Source: Aequorivita sp. (lineage in GTDB: Bacteria > Bacteroidota > Bacteroidia > Flavobacteriales > Flavobacteriaceae). From it: a DNA stretch of 64,000 nt. The notes beneath the pieces are model-generated. The model saw only the letters and a program-made list of their open reading frames with translations, ran no database searches and had not been told where the DNA came from. The position numbers and the translations under genes were made by a program. The DNA lies in NCBI GenBank assembly GCA_030690315.1, contig JAUYGY010000046.1, forward strand, positions 62,001 through 126,000, in the 5' to 3' direction. Below are positions 20,067 to 31,783 of this stretch, piece after piece. Positions within the stretch are counted from its first letter, which is position 1. Each line of letters begins with the position of its first letter.

Positions 20067-20127
20067 AGACCAAACAGGTTTTCCTATTCCTTAGTAGTTT
20101 CAACGAAGGGGAAAACCTGCTGGGTCT
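20067..20127. repeat. Imperfect palindromic intergenic repeat, about 18-bp arms
   Basis: agaccaaacaggttttcc ... ggaaaacctgctgggtct. Confidence 0.75.
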
Positions 20128-20153
20128 AAAGTCTTTATTCTTGGCTCTTGACT

Positions 20154-21446
20154 CTACTTGTTCATTAGTTCCTCAATCTCTTCTGCTTCAATTGGAATAT
20201 TGCGCATCAAGTTAAAAGGTTCTCCTTTTTTCTGGATAACCACATCGTCTTCCAAACGGATGCCAAAACCTTCCTGCGGAATATAGATTCCAGGTTCAAC
20301 GGTGAACACCATATTTTCGGTCATCTTTTCCCAAAGAATTCCGTAGTCGTGCGTGTCGAGACCCATGTGGTGACTGGTGCCGTGCATAAAATATTTTTTA
20401 TAGGCTGGCCAATTTGGGTCTTCGTTTTTCACATCGGCCTTGTCCAAAAGTTTTAGTCCCAAAAGTTCTTTCGTCATAAGTTTGCCCACTTCTTCGTGAT
20501 ATTCCTTCCAATAATTTCCGGGAACCAACATTTTCGTAGCATCGTCTTTCACGCGTTTTACGGCATCATAAACCTCGCGCTGGCGCTTGCTGAACTTTCC
20601 GTTTACGGGAATGGTTCTTGTCATATCACTGGAATAATTTGCGTATTCCGCGCCGACGTCCAAAAGAAGCAAATCGCCTTTTTTGCATTGCTGGTTGTTC
20701 ACGATATAGTGAAGCACGTTTGCATTGTTGCCACTGCCAATAATGGGCGTGTAGGCAAAGCCACGCGAACGGTTTCTTAGAAATTCGTGCATAAATTCTG
20801 CTTCAATTTCGTATTCCCAAACGCCGGGTTTTACGAAATTCAGAATTCTTCTAAACCCTTTTTCGGTGATGTTACAGGCGGTTTGAATCAAATCAATTTC
20901 AATTGTATCTTTCACGGCACGCAAGCGCTGCAAAATAGGATTGCTCCGCTCCCAACTATGTGCGGGGAATTTTTCTTTTGTGGTTTTGATGAAGCGATCC
21001 TCACGGGTTTCGGTTTCCACACTTTGGCGGTAATGTTCATTGGTGTTGAAATAAACACACTCTGCCTGCGTCATTACTTCAAAGAAAATTTTATCGAATT
21101 CCTTCAGCCAATAAACCGATTTTATACCGCTTACCTCAAACCCTTTTTCCTTGGTCAGTTTTTCACCTTCCCAAACGGCAATATGGTCATTGGTTTCGCG
21201 AACGAAAAGCATCTCGCGATATTCCTTATTTGGGGCATCGGGAAAAAGAACCAATATGGTTTCCTCTTGATCTGCACCGGTTAGATAAAAAATATCTCGC
21301 GCCTGCTGAAATGGCATGGTGCTGTCTGCGCCAATGGGGTAAATATCGTTACTGTTAAAAACCGCAACACTTTTCGGCTTCATCTGTGCCATAAAGTTTT
21401 TGCGATTTTTGATGTAGAGTTTGCTAGGTATTTGATCGTACTTCAT
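20154..21446 (-). CDS. pepP: Xaa-Pro aminopeptidase (aminopeptidase P)
   Basis: LLLDVGAEYANYSSDMTRTIPVNGKFS, HGTSHHMGLDTHD, VFTVEPGIYIP. Confidence 0.93.
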   Translation of the reverse strand: MKYDQIPSKLYIKNRKNFMAQMKPKSVAVFNSNDIYPIGADSTMPFQQARDIFYLTGADQEETILVLFPDAPNKEYREMLFVRETNDHIAVWEGEKLTKEKGFEVSGIKSVYWLKEFDKIFFEVMTQAECVYFNTNEHYRQSVETETREDRFIKTTKEKFPAHSWERSNPILQRLRAVKDTIEIDLIQTACNITEKGFRRILNFVKPGVWEYEIEAEFMHEFLRNRSRGFAYTPIIGSGNNANVLHYIVNNQQCKKGDLLLLDVGAEYANYSSDMTRTIPVNGKFSKRQREVYDAVKRVKDDATKMLVPGNYWKEYHEEVGKLMTKELLGLKLLDKADVKNEDPNWPAYKKYFMHGTSHHMGLDTHDYGILWEKMTENMVFTVEPGIYIPQEGFGIRLEDDVVIQKKGEPFNLMRNIPIEAEEIEELMNK

Positions 21447-21861
21447 CGTATTGTTTTATGAATTTCCTCAAAATTAATTATTTCAAAGTTAACTGTGGAT
21501 AAGGAAGGGTTAAAAGTGTATTAATTGTGAAATGTTTCAAATGGTTACAGTACATCTTTTCGGAATGCCCATAAAGAGTAGGAATGTTAAAAAGTTTATT
21601 GCTTTTTGATTCAAAATGACGTTTAGTATTTTTTAGAGAAATCCAATTTCAGAATAATACAATCTTTCATCCAATTGTAAAATTCAATAGGATGCTCCAA
21701 TACATAGTGTCATTCCCAAAATTTTCTGGTTTTTTATAAATTTATCCTATGAAAGTGATCATTATACTTTTTCTTTAACCTTTATTTAGAAAAAAATCTC
21801 ATTTTCTTACGGATTTCAATAGCATCTTTGTAATATAATTTAGAATTTAAAAATACTGGAA

Positions 21862-22746
21862 ATGATAAACTTAAGAAACAACGAAAATACAATCGCCATT
21901 ATAATAGTGGCTTCGGTCTTAATATTAGTAGGCCTTCTGTGGTTTGCATTTCAAAACCCCAGTTTGAACCCACGTCTGGAAAAAGAAAACTATACCGTTA
22001 TTCGGAAGTGGGAAATGCCTAAAGAATTGGATGAAATATCGGGAATTACCTGGGCGGGCGAGAACAAAATTGCCTGTGTTCAGGATGAGGAAGGAATTAT
22101 ATTTATTTATAACCTTTCTTCTAATTTAGTAGAAAAAACCATAAACTTTTCAAAAGCCGGAGATTATGAAGGGCTGGCAATTATTGATAGTACTGCATAT
22201 GTGTTACGAAGTGATGGGGAATTATTTATAATCGTAAATTATCTAAGCGAGAATTTTGAAGTGAAAACACACGACACGCCTTTCTCCGGGAAAAACAATA
22301 TGGAATCCTTAACTATAGATAAAAAGAACAATAGATTGTTGTTAATACCGAAAAACAAAGATTTGCAAAGCACAGATTATTTAGGGATTTATGCTTTCAA
22401 TTTGGAAACACAGCAAGTAGAAAAAAATCCTATCCTGCGAGTAAAATACAGCGATCCAATTTTTGAAAGCAATAGCAAAGACGATGACGCAGAAGTTTCA
22501 AATTCCATCAACCCAGCAGATATTGCCATAAATCCATTGGACGGAAATATTTATATCGTGGAAGCCAGAAAACCACAATTGCTCATACTTGATGCTAAAG
22601 GAAAAGCCCTAAAGTTGCATAATTTGCTGCCAGAAAGCTTCCCCCAACCTGAAGGAATTATCTTTTCGCCAGAAGGAAAAATGTACATTTCCAACGAAGG
22701 TAAAAATGGAACTGCCAACATAATGGAGGTAGAAATTGACGAGTAA
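21862..22746 (+). CDS. SdiA-regulated domain protein (beta-propeller-like)
   Basis: ELDEISGITWAGENKIACVQDEEG..., DYEGLAI; N-terminal TM helix. Confidence 0.75.
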   Translation: MINLRNNENTIAIIIVASVLILVGLLWFAFQNPSLNPRLEKENYTVIRKWEMPKELDEISGITWAGENKIACVQDEEGIIFIYNLSSNLVEKTINFSKAGDYEGLAIIDSTAYVLRSDGELFIIVNYLSENFEVKTHDTPFSGKNNMESLTIDKKNNRLLLIPKNKDLQSTDYLGIYAFNLETQQVEKNPILRVKYSDPIFESNSKDDDAEVSNSINPADIAINPLDGNIYIVEARKPQLLILDAKGKALKLHNLLPESFPQPEGIIFSPEGKMYISNEGKNGTANIMEVEIDE

Positions 22747-22893
22747 TTTAGGAAATAAAAAGATGCTGTATTTCCATTTTGAATCTTCTGTTTTTTTGCC
22801 AACACGACTTTTAAGGAAATCATAGGAGTTATCCATTTAGCAAAAAGGAGCAGCAAAACACCACTTCACTTTACTAATGAAAATAGAGGAAAT

Positions 22894-24180
22894 CTACTTT
22901 CCAGTATATTCAATTCGCCAAATATGGTGGGTTGTATCGTCCGTTACAAGCATAGAGCCATCCTGAAGCACCACCGCTCCCACCGGTCTTCCGCGCACTT
23001 CATCTTTGTTTGAATCAATAATGAAACCAGTTAAAAAATCTTCGGGTTTGCCCGCAGGTTTTCCATTTTCAAAAGGAATAAAAACCACGCGGTAGCCAGA
23101 AAGAATATCCCTATTCCAAGAACCATGTTGAACTACAAAGGCTCCATTTTTGTATTTCTTCGGAAAAGCGTCGGCTGTATAAAACACCAATCCCAAAGAA
23201 GCCGTATGTGAACCCAAATCCACATCGGGCTCAAGCGCTTTTCGTAAACGAACGTGAGGCGGAATAGGGACACGCGGATCGTAATTACTGCCCCAATATG
23301 TATAGGGCCAGCCGTAATAACCATCTTCCTGTACGGAAGTTAAATAGTCCGGCACCAAATTATCACCCAATCCATCCCGCTCATTCACCGAGGTCCAAAG
23401 GGTTTTAGTGGTGGGCTCCCAATCCATTCCCACGGGATTTCTGAGTCCTGAAGCATAAACTTCAAGATAACTGCCATCGGAATTCATCACAAGAATATTG
23501 GCTTTCATCACTTCGTGTTCCATTCCCTTTTCACCAATATTATCGCCGCTGCCCACTGCGATATAAATTTTAGAATTGTCGGCATTGGCAATAATATTAC
23601 GCGTCCAGTGCTGATTTACCTTTCCCGCGGGAAGTTCGGCAATTTTTTCGCCCATTGTTGTAATTTTTGTCTGTCCCGCTTTGTACGGATAGCGCATCAC
23701 GGCATCGGTATTTGCAACATACAACCAATCGCCAATAACAAGCATTCCGAAAGGCTGATTAAGGCCTTCTTTTTTAGTAAGCAATGTTTCGCGAACATCT
23801 GGCGCCCCGTTATTATCGGTGTCGCGCAAAATCGTGATAACATCTGCGCTGTTTTTTAAATTGTTGGAACCTCCAGCCCCAATTAGTGTAGCGCCAATCT
23901 GTTTTGGAATACTGTAATTGCTATTGCTTTGAGCAACCAACACATCGCCGTTTGGCGTAACATACATCCATCGCGGATTTTCAAAACCATCGGCATATTT
24001 TGTTACGGTAAATCCTTCGGGAGCTTTTGGCGTTTCACCATCTTTCCAACCTATAACATTGGAGTAATTTGAAACGGGTTTTGTTGCAAATGGCTCGGGC
24101 AGCGGCTTATTATCTTTAATTTGCGAAAAAAGCGAAAGAGGGACAGTAATTAAAATTAAAAGCGGGAAATGAATTTTCAT
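22894..24180 (-). CDS. PQQ-dependent sugar dehydrogenase / sorbosone dehydrogenase family protein
   Basis: NPRWMYVTPNGDVLVAQ, GLRNPVGMDWEP, GSWNRDILSGYRVVFIPF. Confidence 0.88.
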   Translation of the reverse strand: MKIHFPLLILITVPLSLFSQIKDNKPLPEPFATKPVSNYSNVIGWKDGETPKAPEGFTVTKYADGFENPRWMYVTPNGDVLVAQSNSNYSIPKQIGATLIGAGGSNNLKNSADVITILRDTDNNGAPDVRETLLTKKEGLNQPFGMLVIGDWLYVANTDAVMRYPYKAGQTKITTMGEKIAELPAGKVNQHWTRNIIANADNSKIYIAVGSGDNIGEKGMEHEVMKANILVMNSDGSYLEVYASGLRNPVGMDWEPTTKTLWTSVNERDGLGDNLVPDYLTSVQEDGYYGWPYTYWGSNYDPRVPIPPHVRLRKALEPDVDLGSHTASLGLVFYTADAFPKKYKNGAFVVQHGSWNRDILSGYRVVFIPFENGKPAGKPEDFLTGFIIDSNKDEVRGRPVGAVVLQDGSMLVTDDTTHHIWRIEYTGK

Positions 24181-24296
24181 GATTAGTACTTTATGGATTA
24201 CTTAAATATTGAATAGCTTTTCTTATCAATGAATTTATTCATTTGCAGAAGAAAACTATCTTAAGAAACTGTTATACTTTCAAGTTTTCATTTTTA

Positions 24297-24304
24297 TAAA
24301 TTTG
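24297..24304 (+). promoter_or_regulatory. TAAATTTG -7 box 5 nt before a start codon
   Basis: Exact TAnnTTTG; ATG at 24310. Confidence 0.35.
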
Positions 24305-24309
24305 CAATT

Positions 24310-24888
24310 ATGAATACCGAAATAATTAGAAATATTCGCGCCGCGTGTCCCGATGATTTCACACAAGTTGCGCCACTCATCGTACAAGCAATGGAAGATT
24401 TGGCATGTACCTTTGCAAATACGAATGATCCGCAAAAAACACTACCGTTATTTGAACATTTTTTTCAGCAAAAACAAAATCAATACAGTTTTGAAAATAC
24501 ATTGGTTTATGAAGAAAATGGCGAAATAGCCGGTTCAATAATTGCTTATGATGGCGCTTTACTTCCCCTATATCGCGAACCATTTTTGAAGTATATAGCT
24601 ACAAATTACAACGTAAAAGATTTGATAATAGAAAACGAAACCTTGAAAGGTGAACTCTATATTGATACGTTAAGTGTTTATCCCAAACATCAGGGAAAGG
24701 GAATTGGCCGCCAACTTTTAACAGCTATAAAAGAGCGCGCAGAACGGGAAGGCCATAAAAAATTGGGATTGCTTGTAGATTTTAAAAACCCCAGTGCCAA
24801 AAAATTATATTCAGCATTAGGGTATGAAAGTGTGGGTAGAAAACAACTTGGCAATAGTGTTTACGAGCATTTGCAACTTAGTTTGTAA
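24310..24888 (+). CDS. GNAT family N-acetyltransferase
   Basis: LYIDTLSVYPKHQGKGIGRQLLTAIKERAEREG. Confidence 0.92.
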   Translation: MNTEIIRNIRAACPDDFTQVAPLIVQAMEDLACTFANTNDPQKTLPLFEHFFQQKQNQYSFENTLVYEENGEIAGSIIAYDGALLPLYREPFLKYIATNYNVKDLIIENETLKGELYIDTLSVYPKHQGKGIGRQLLTAIKERAEREGHKKLGLLVDFKNPSAKKLYSALGYESVGRKQLGNSVYEHLQLSL

Positions 24889-24928
24889 TGTTTATGAAAG
24901 TATAATTTTGGAGAATCTAATTTCAATT

Positions 24929-25648
24929 TTAAGAAAACAACTGGTTCAATATTGCAAGCGATTTCGGTTTTTGGTATCCTTCAACGTGAAAACTGTAGTA
25001 GCCTAAGATTAATTCAAGAATGTGCTGTCTGGTTGTTTTTGAAAGTTTAATACTGTTCAGTGCATCAATATTAATTTCGAAAAACCGCTTGAATTCTTCA
25101 ATATACATGCCTTCTATGCAATATTCACTGTCTTTGGTTTCTTGAAAACTTCCTTCCAAAATATTAAAATGGGGAGCCTGAATGTTTGAAGCATCGGGAT
25201 AAAATCCCAGACGACTGCTTAAATGAAGCAGAAAATAAATATGGAAATTGGCAACTTCATCATTTCGGTCAAGCCACAGAAAAGAGTTTTCCAAAAAATC
25301 AAAAAGTTCCGTATTAGCTTCTTCTTCGCGGATACAGTTTTTAAGCATTTCTGAAAGAAACATAACCAAGCCTGATTTTACCATATCGGTATGCAAGGTT
25401 TCGTAAGGGCAATGGATTTTAGCTTCTTTAATATATTCCAATTTGCCTCTATTTTTGTGGTCGGCAATAAGTTCCAATTGGGTTAACGGTTGAAAATAGG
25501 ATGCTTTCAATTTGCCTCTTTTTGATTTGAGAACATTGCGCAGCAAATAGCTTTTTACGCCAGCAATTTCGGTATAACAAGTGACGATGAGATCTGCTTC
25601 GGAATACTTTATGGCTGAAAAAACAATGGCTTTGGTAGCAACGACCAT
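24929..25648 (-). CDS. recO: DNA repair protein RecO
   Basis: TKAIVFSAIKYSEADLIVTCYTEIAGVKSYLLRNV; synteny with porZ. Confidence 0.92.
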   Translation of the reverse strand: MVVATKAIVFSAIKYSEADLIVTCYTEIAGVKSYLLRNVLKSKRGKLKASYFQPLTQLELIADHKNRGKLEYIKEAKIHCPYETLHTDMVKSGLVMFLSEMLKNCIREEEANTELFDFLENSFLWLDRNDEVANFHIYFLLHLSSRLGFYPDASNIQAPHFNILEGSFQETKDSEYCIEGMYIEEFKRFFEINIDALNSIKLSKTTRQHILELILGYYSFHVEGYQKPKSLAILNQLFS

Positions 25649-27966
25649 TAGCGGATAATCATTATTTTTGAAACTTTGGTTTCTAAATTATCTTCTGTGG
25701 TAACGAGAACCAAATAAACCCCAGAGCGGACTTTATATTTTCCAAACGCAGTTGTGTCCCAGAGCACGCTTCCACCTTCAGAAGTTTCTTCAAAAACAAG
25801 GTTTCCAGTTATATCGGTTATTTTTACATTGGCCTGTGATGTAAGTCCGTCAATGGTTACATTTCCGTTAAAACCAGGACGTACAGGATTTGGAAATGCA
25901 TGTACATTCTCAAGATTATCACTTGGCGCGGTGGCTGTACCTTTATAGGCAACCAAACCCTGTGTTGTGGCAAAATAAACCACTCCAGTAAATGGGTCTA
26001 TGGCCACATCCTGAACGTTGTTTGTGGGCAAAGGCGAGTTATCTTTTGTGAACCTGAGCAAAGTTTCCTGCCCGTTGGGAGATAAGTAGAAAACGCCGGC
26101 AGTAGCCGTTGCCACCCATTTGTTGTTGGAGCCATCCACTTCAATATCGGTAATGGATTGTTCAAACAAAAGTTCCTGTGGCACACCGTCTTCAAGTATA
26201 ATTATAGCATCTGCCTGTGGGGTTGTTCCTTCTTGAAAAAAGCTGCCAGGGCTATATACCACTCGCAGCCCTTTTAAAGTTCCTATCCAAAGTCTATTCT
26301 GATTATCAAAAGCGAGGGCGCGCACGCTGGTTGATGGCAAATTACCTTCATTGTCCCCTATTTTATTGAAGGTATTTGTAGTTGCGTTATACCCTATTAT
26401 ACCGTTTTTATAGGTTCCAAAAAAAATATAATTTTCCCGGCTCAGCGCTAATTCGGTTAAAGCCAAATCATCCACAGGAGTAAATATAACCGAAACATCT
26501 GTCTTTTGGAACTGTCCGTTAGGGGTTAATTTTATAAGCCCTTCATCCGTTTTACTTTGAAGAAACCAAAAATTTCCCTGATTGTCAAATTGTGAGCCAG
26601 CTAGTCTTATTCCGGCATCATCAGAACCGAAAAATATTCTTTCCAATGGGCTGTTTGTTTCATCATAAAGCACCGTAGGAACTTCATCCACAATTTTCAA
26701 CAATCCTTTTTGAAAAGAACTCATAAAGACTTCATTTGGAGCTTGCGGATTAATGGTCACTTTTATCAAATCGGTTGGTTCCCCACCAACGGCCGAGCTC
26801 AAATCTTCGTAGGAAATGTTTGTCCACAGCGTATCCTTAAGATGGCTTACGCCAAAACGGGAGTATGGGTTTGGGTCAAAATCTCTAGTTACTTCCCCAA
26901 AAGCCACCCAAAGTTGCCCAGGCAATGCGTCAAGTGCAAACGGTTTGTTTCTGATGGGGCCATTGGGCAAAACTTGTGTGGCTTGCATAGTGCCAAAAGG
27001 AACAATTAATAGTCCATCTTCCACGGTTCCCAAATAGAAATTGTTTCCAAAACCATAACCTGAAAACAGGTCTATATCAAAATCGAGCACGTTGTTTACC
27101 GCAGCTTCCTGCACAAAACCTTCTGAATAAGCTTGGATCGAGTTTTTAGTAGTAATAGTCAATAAATTATCAGCCAACCTAAATTTTTGTACTTCAGAAC
27201 TAAAAGTAGTTACCACATTTGTAGTTCCTTGGGGTGTGAAGCGTAAAATCGCGTTGGCTCGGTTTGAGGCGTATAATTCGTTGCCCAATTTTTCCACGGC
27301 CCTAAATCCGCCACCAATTATTGTGGTCCAGTTTTGGTAATCAATTAAATTGTCATCCGCCACCATTGCTCTTCGCATTCCATTGGAAGACCCGGCAGCG
27401 AAAATATAAGGTTCCTGCACCACGGTTTGCACAATGTCTATCTGGCTACCGCCGTCCCCAATAAAATATGTGTCGCCAAACTCCAAACGTGCAAGATCAT
27501 AAACCGAAATGCCATATTGTGTGGCAATGTAAATCTTCCCGTTATATTCGTTGAAATTGTTGATGCGTTTTCTATCTGGCGGAATCGTTTGCTTCTCTAT
27601 AATATCTACAACTTTCAAGATGTTTTCTTCGCCGTTTTTTACAATTTCAATCAGTCCATTTTCATAGCCAATTAATAAAAGTCCAAACGCTTCACTGTAA
27701 TGAATTGTAGAAATAAAATCTCCCGACAAGCCATTGACTGTTGATAGGGTGTTGATGGCATTTGTAGAAAGGTTATAGGTAAATACCGCATTTTCAGCTC
27801 CCACAAAAATTTTATTGTCCCCCTGCGAAATATCCTTAACGGAAACATAAGAGAAATGACCTGTCCAGCTGTTTTCAAAATTCTGGGAAATTGCCAAAAT
27901 GGGAAATATCATTAAGAAAGCAATGGCGCACCGCTTCATAGAAAAACTGGTTTTGTTTATTAACAC
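25648..27966 (-). CDS. porZ: T9SS component PorZ-like protein (start may be MKRCAIAF at 27939)
   Basis: WTGHFSYVSVKDISQGDNKIFVGAENAVFTYNL..., propeller repeats, C-terminal HAFPNPVRPGFNGNVTIDGL; adjacent to recO. Confidence 0.85.
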   Translation of the reverse strand: MLINKTSFSMKRCAIAFLMIFPILAISQNFENSWTGHFSYVSVKDISQGDNKIFVGAENAVFTYNLSTNAINTLSTVNGLSGDFISTIHYSEAFGLLLIGYENGLIEIVKNGEENILKVVDIIEKQTIPPDRKRINNFNEYNGKIYIATQYGISVYDLARLEFGDTYFIGDGGSQIDIVQTVVQEPYIFAAGSSNGMRRAMVADDNLIDYQNWTTIIGGGFRAVEKLGNELYASNRANAILRFTPQGTTNVVTTFSSEVQKFRLADNLLTITTKNSIQAYSEGFVQEAAVNNVLDFDIDLFSGYGFGNNFYLGTVEDGLLIVPFGTMQATQVLPNGPIRNKPFALDALPGQLWVAFGEVTRDFDPNPYSRFGVSHLKDTLWTNISYEDLSSAVGGEPTDLIKVTINPQAPNEVFMSSFQKGLLKIVDEVPTVLYDETNSPLERIFFGSDDAGIRLAGSQFDNQGNFWFLQSKTDEGLIKLTPNGQFQKTDVSVIFTPVDDLALTELALSRENYIFFGTYKNGIIGYNATTNTFNKIGDNEGNLPSTSVRALAFDNQNRLWIGTLKGLRVVYSPGSFFQEGTTPQADAIIILEDGVPQELLFEQSITDIEVDGSNNKWVATATAGVFYLSPNGQETLLRFTKDNSPLPTNNVQDVAIDPFTGVVYFATTQGLVAYKGTATAPSDNLENVHAFPNPVRPGFNGNVTIDGLTSQANVKITDITGNLVFEETSEGGSVLWDTTAFGKYKVRSGVYLVLVTTEDNLETKVSKIMIIR

Positions 27967-27998
27967 GCTAAAATAGTATTTATTGCTGTATATGAATG

Positions 27999-28053
27999 AA
28001 AAAGCCTTTCCATATCTTTTAAATAAAAAAAGATACTCGGAAAGGCTTTTGCC
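27999..28053 (-). terminator. Hairpin terminator downstream of gdhA
   Basis: aaaagcctttc...agatactcggaaaggctttt. Confidence 0.75.
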
Positions 28054-28073
28054 TTTTTTTGAATTTATAATAA

Positions 28074-29420
<1,347 letters not shown>

Positions 29421-29637
29421 TTAAATTTTTATTTTACTTTTAGCGAATTCCTTTGTTATCTGATTATTATAAGTCATTTTATCAAAAATATTTTAGGTTG
29501 AAATTGATAAAATTTTACATTAAACAAGTATTTGCATAAGGAAGGCACAAATATAAGCGTTATGATAAAAACTGGAGGTCAAATTTTTACAAATTAGCTA
29601 AATAGAATTATTAATTTCACTGTTAAATATGTTTTTA

Positions 29638-29645
29638 TATATTTG
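29638..29645 (+). promoter_or_regulatory. TATATTTG -7 box
   Basis: Exact TAnnTTTG, 3 nt before the ORF-track ATG at 29648; favours the ATG at 29675. Confidence 0.4.
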
Positions 29646-29674
29646 CTATGTCTCAATTTAAACCCATATCTATA

Positions 29675-30475
29675 ATGAATACCAGATTTTTGTTATCGGT
29701 ATTTTTCTTGTTGGTTTTTTCAAAACAGGAAGCTTACAGCCAATTTGGCTTTTCACACGAGGTGGGTTTAATTACTGGACCTGTGGTTTTCTATTCAGAT
29801 TTTGGTCAGCGCAACAATTTTGAAACCAATGCAAAAAACACCGGTTTTGGAATCGGTCTTATTCACTATCTAAACTTTTCCTATCGTGCGGACTGTAACT
29901 GTTATACCCGCGATAGATATTTCAATGACCACTTTAAAGTGCGCAATGAAATAGATTACCACAAAACAAATCTGGAACATTATGGGCGTTGGGTTGAACC
30001 AGACGAAACCTCGTTGTTTGCAGATCAACTTCGGGCCATGAGTGGCTCTGTAAGTGTTTTTGAAATTGGATCACAACTTGAATATTTTCCATTGAGCATT
30101 CGCGATTTTATGGCCGGCGGCTACAAGATTGCCCCATTCATAAGTTTTGGTGTTCATTATGTGAATTTTGACCCTGAAGTTGAATCATCTTTTGGCCCAT
30201 TGAATACTCCCGTATCTACCCCTGATAAATATTACAATGCCTTTCAGCAAGAAGCTGGCTCCACTTGGGGTGTAGTTGGCAGTGTTGGAATTCGTTATAA
30301 ATTGACCCCATTGAGCGATCTTATGTTGGACAGCCGCTGGGAGCATTATTTTTCAGATTGGGTGGATGGTCTAAATCCAACCCTTGAAAATAACGGAGAA
30401 GTTCCCGTCCCTGAAAACAAGGCCAATGAATGGATTTATTGGTTGAATATTGGGTATGTTTATTATATTGATTAA
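29675..30475 (+). CDS. Secreted/outer-membrane beta-barrel-type protein (THC0290_0291-like family)
   Basis: Signal peptide MNTRFLLSVFFLLVFSKQEAYSQ; FGFSHEVGLITGPVVFYSDFGQRNNFETN. Confidence 0.7.
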   Translation: MNTRFLLSVFFLLVFSKQEAYSQFGFSHEVGLITGPVVFYSDFGQRNNFETNAKNTGFGIGLIHYLNFSYRADCNCYTRDRYFNDHFKVRNEIDYHKTNLEHYGRWVEPDETSLFADQLRAMSGSVSVFEIGSQLEYFPLSIRDFMAGGYKIAPFISFGVHYVNFDPEVESSFGPLNTPVSTPDKYYNAFQQEAGSTWGVVGSVGIRYKLTPLSDLMLDSRWEHYFSDWVDGLNPTLENNGEVPVPENKANEWIYWLNIGYVYYID

Positions 30476-30490
30476 AGAATTTATTTCATA

Positions 30491-30528
30491 AAAAAAGGGA
30501 TGGATTTCAAAAAATCTGTCCCTTTTTA
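30491..30528. terminator. Bidirectional terminator
   Basis: AAAAAGGGATGGATTT-caaaa-AATCTGTCCCTTTTT. Confidence 0.85.
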
Positions 30529-30546
30529 TTTTCTATTAATCTGTTA

Positions 30547-31689
30547 TTATCCTATCGCTTGTTTCAAATCTGCAATCAAATCCGCTACATCTTCAATTCC
30601 CACCGAAAGACGAATTAAAGAATCTACAACCCCGGTCTTTTCACGTTCCTCCTTCGGAATACTAGCGTGAGTCATACTCGCAGGATGTCCGGCAAGGCTT
30701 TCAACCCCACCCAAACTCTCTGCCAAAGTGAATATTTTTAGGTTTTCAACTATTTTGATGGCTTCTTCGGAATTGTTTCCTTTGGTTACAAATGAAATCA
30801 TTCCACCAAAATCTTTCATCTGCTCTTTTGCAATTGCGTGGTTTGGATGGCTTTCAAAACCGGGCCAATATACTTTTTCAATTTTTGGATGTTTCGCTAA
30901 ATATTCCGCAACCGTCTTTCCGTTTTCGCAATGTCGCTGCATACGAATGTGAAGCGTTTTCAAACCCCGTAAAACAAGGAAACTATCCTGTGGCCCACAA
31001 ACGGCACCACTCGCATTTTGAATGAAATACAATTTGTTTGCAAGCTCTTTGTCTTTTACAACCAAAGCACCCATCACCACATCGCTATGGCCGCCCAGGT
31101 ATTTTGTGGCACTATGCATCACGATATCGGCGCCCATTTCCAAAGGTTGTTGCAAATATGGAGTGGCAAACGTATTGTCAACCGCCAACAAAACCTTGTG
31201 CTTTTTGGCAATGGAAACTGCCTTTTTTATGTCAATAATATTCATCATTGGGTTGGTTGGTGTTTCCACCCAAATCAGTTTGGTTTTATTATTTACATAT
31301 TCTTCAATTTTATCGGCATTTTCCATACCGATGAAGTGAAACTTAATGCCGAAACCTTCAAATATTTTTGTGAACAAACGGTATGTTCCGCCGTAAAGAT
31401 CATTGGTTGAGATTACCTCATCGCCAGGTTTTAAAAGCTTCATTACTGCATCAATTGCCGCAAGTCCGCTTCCAAAGGCAAGTCCGAATTCCCCATATTC
31501 AATACTGGCAAAGGCACGTTCCAAAGCAGCTCGGGTTGGATTTCCACTTCGCGAATATTCAAAACCTTTGTGGCCTCCGGGAGTTGTTTGGGAATACGTT
31601 GAAGTTTGATAGATGGGAGGCATCACAGAACCATAAGCAGGATCTACATTATGTTGGCCTCCGTGTATTGTTTTGGTGTTGAATTTCAT
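30547..31689 (-). CDS. metB: Cystathionine gamma-synthase / trans-sulfuration PLP enzyme
   Basis: TKTIHGGQHNVDPAYGSVMPPIYQTSTY, HSATKYLGGHSDVVMG, ESLGGVESLAGHPASMTHAS. Confidence 0.9.
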   Translation of the reverse strand: MKFNTKTIHGGQHNVDPAYGSVMPPIYQTSTYSQTTPGGHKGFEYSRSGNPTRAALERAFASIEYGEFGLAFGSGLAAIDAVMKLLKPGDEVISTNDLYGGTYRLFTKIFEGFGIKFHFIGMENADKIEEYVNNKTKLIWVETPTNPMMNIIDIKKAVSIAKKHKVLLAVDNTFATPYLQQPLEMGADIVMHSATKYLGGHSDVVMGALVVKDKELANKLYFIQNASGAVCGPQDSFLVLRGLKTLHIRMQRHCENGKTVAEYLAKHPKIEKVYWPGFESHPNHAIAKEQMKDFGGMISFVTKGNNSEEAIKIVENLKIFTLAESLGGVESLAGHPASMTHASIPKEEREKTGVVDSLIRLSVGIEDVADLIADLKQAIG

Positions 31690-31715
31690 AGACTTTTCCT
31701 AAAATTCATTGTGAT

Positions 31716-31773
31716 AATCAGCTATTCTGAAACTATATTTTAGGTTTTAATAAAACTTTCACAATAGCTGATT
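31716..31773. promoter_or_regulatory. Inverted repeat in the metB leader / divergent promoter region
   Basis: AATCAGCTATT (31716-31726) and AATAGCTGATT (31763-31773), extended by TGAAA/TTTCA. Confidence 0.6.
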
Positions 31774-31783
31774 TTAAAGTTAT

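Noticed and set aside
20787-21284. 165-aa plus-strand ORF opposite pepP
   Set aside because: Antisense to aminopeptidase P; no independent coding signal.
21447-21861. 415-bp intergenic gap as hidden gene or ncRNA
   Set aside because: No ORF, repeat or convincing hairpin seen; only generic AT-rich sequence.
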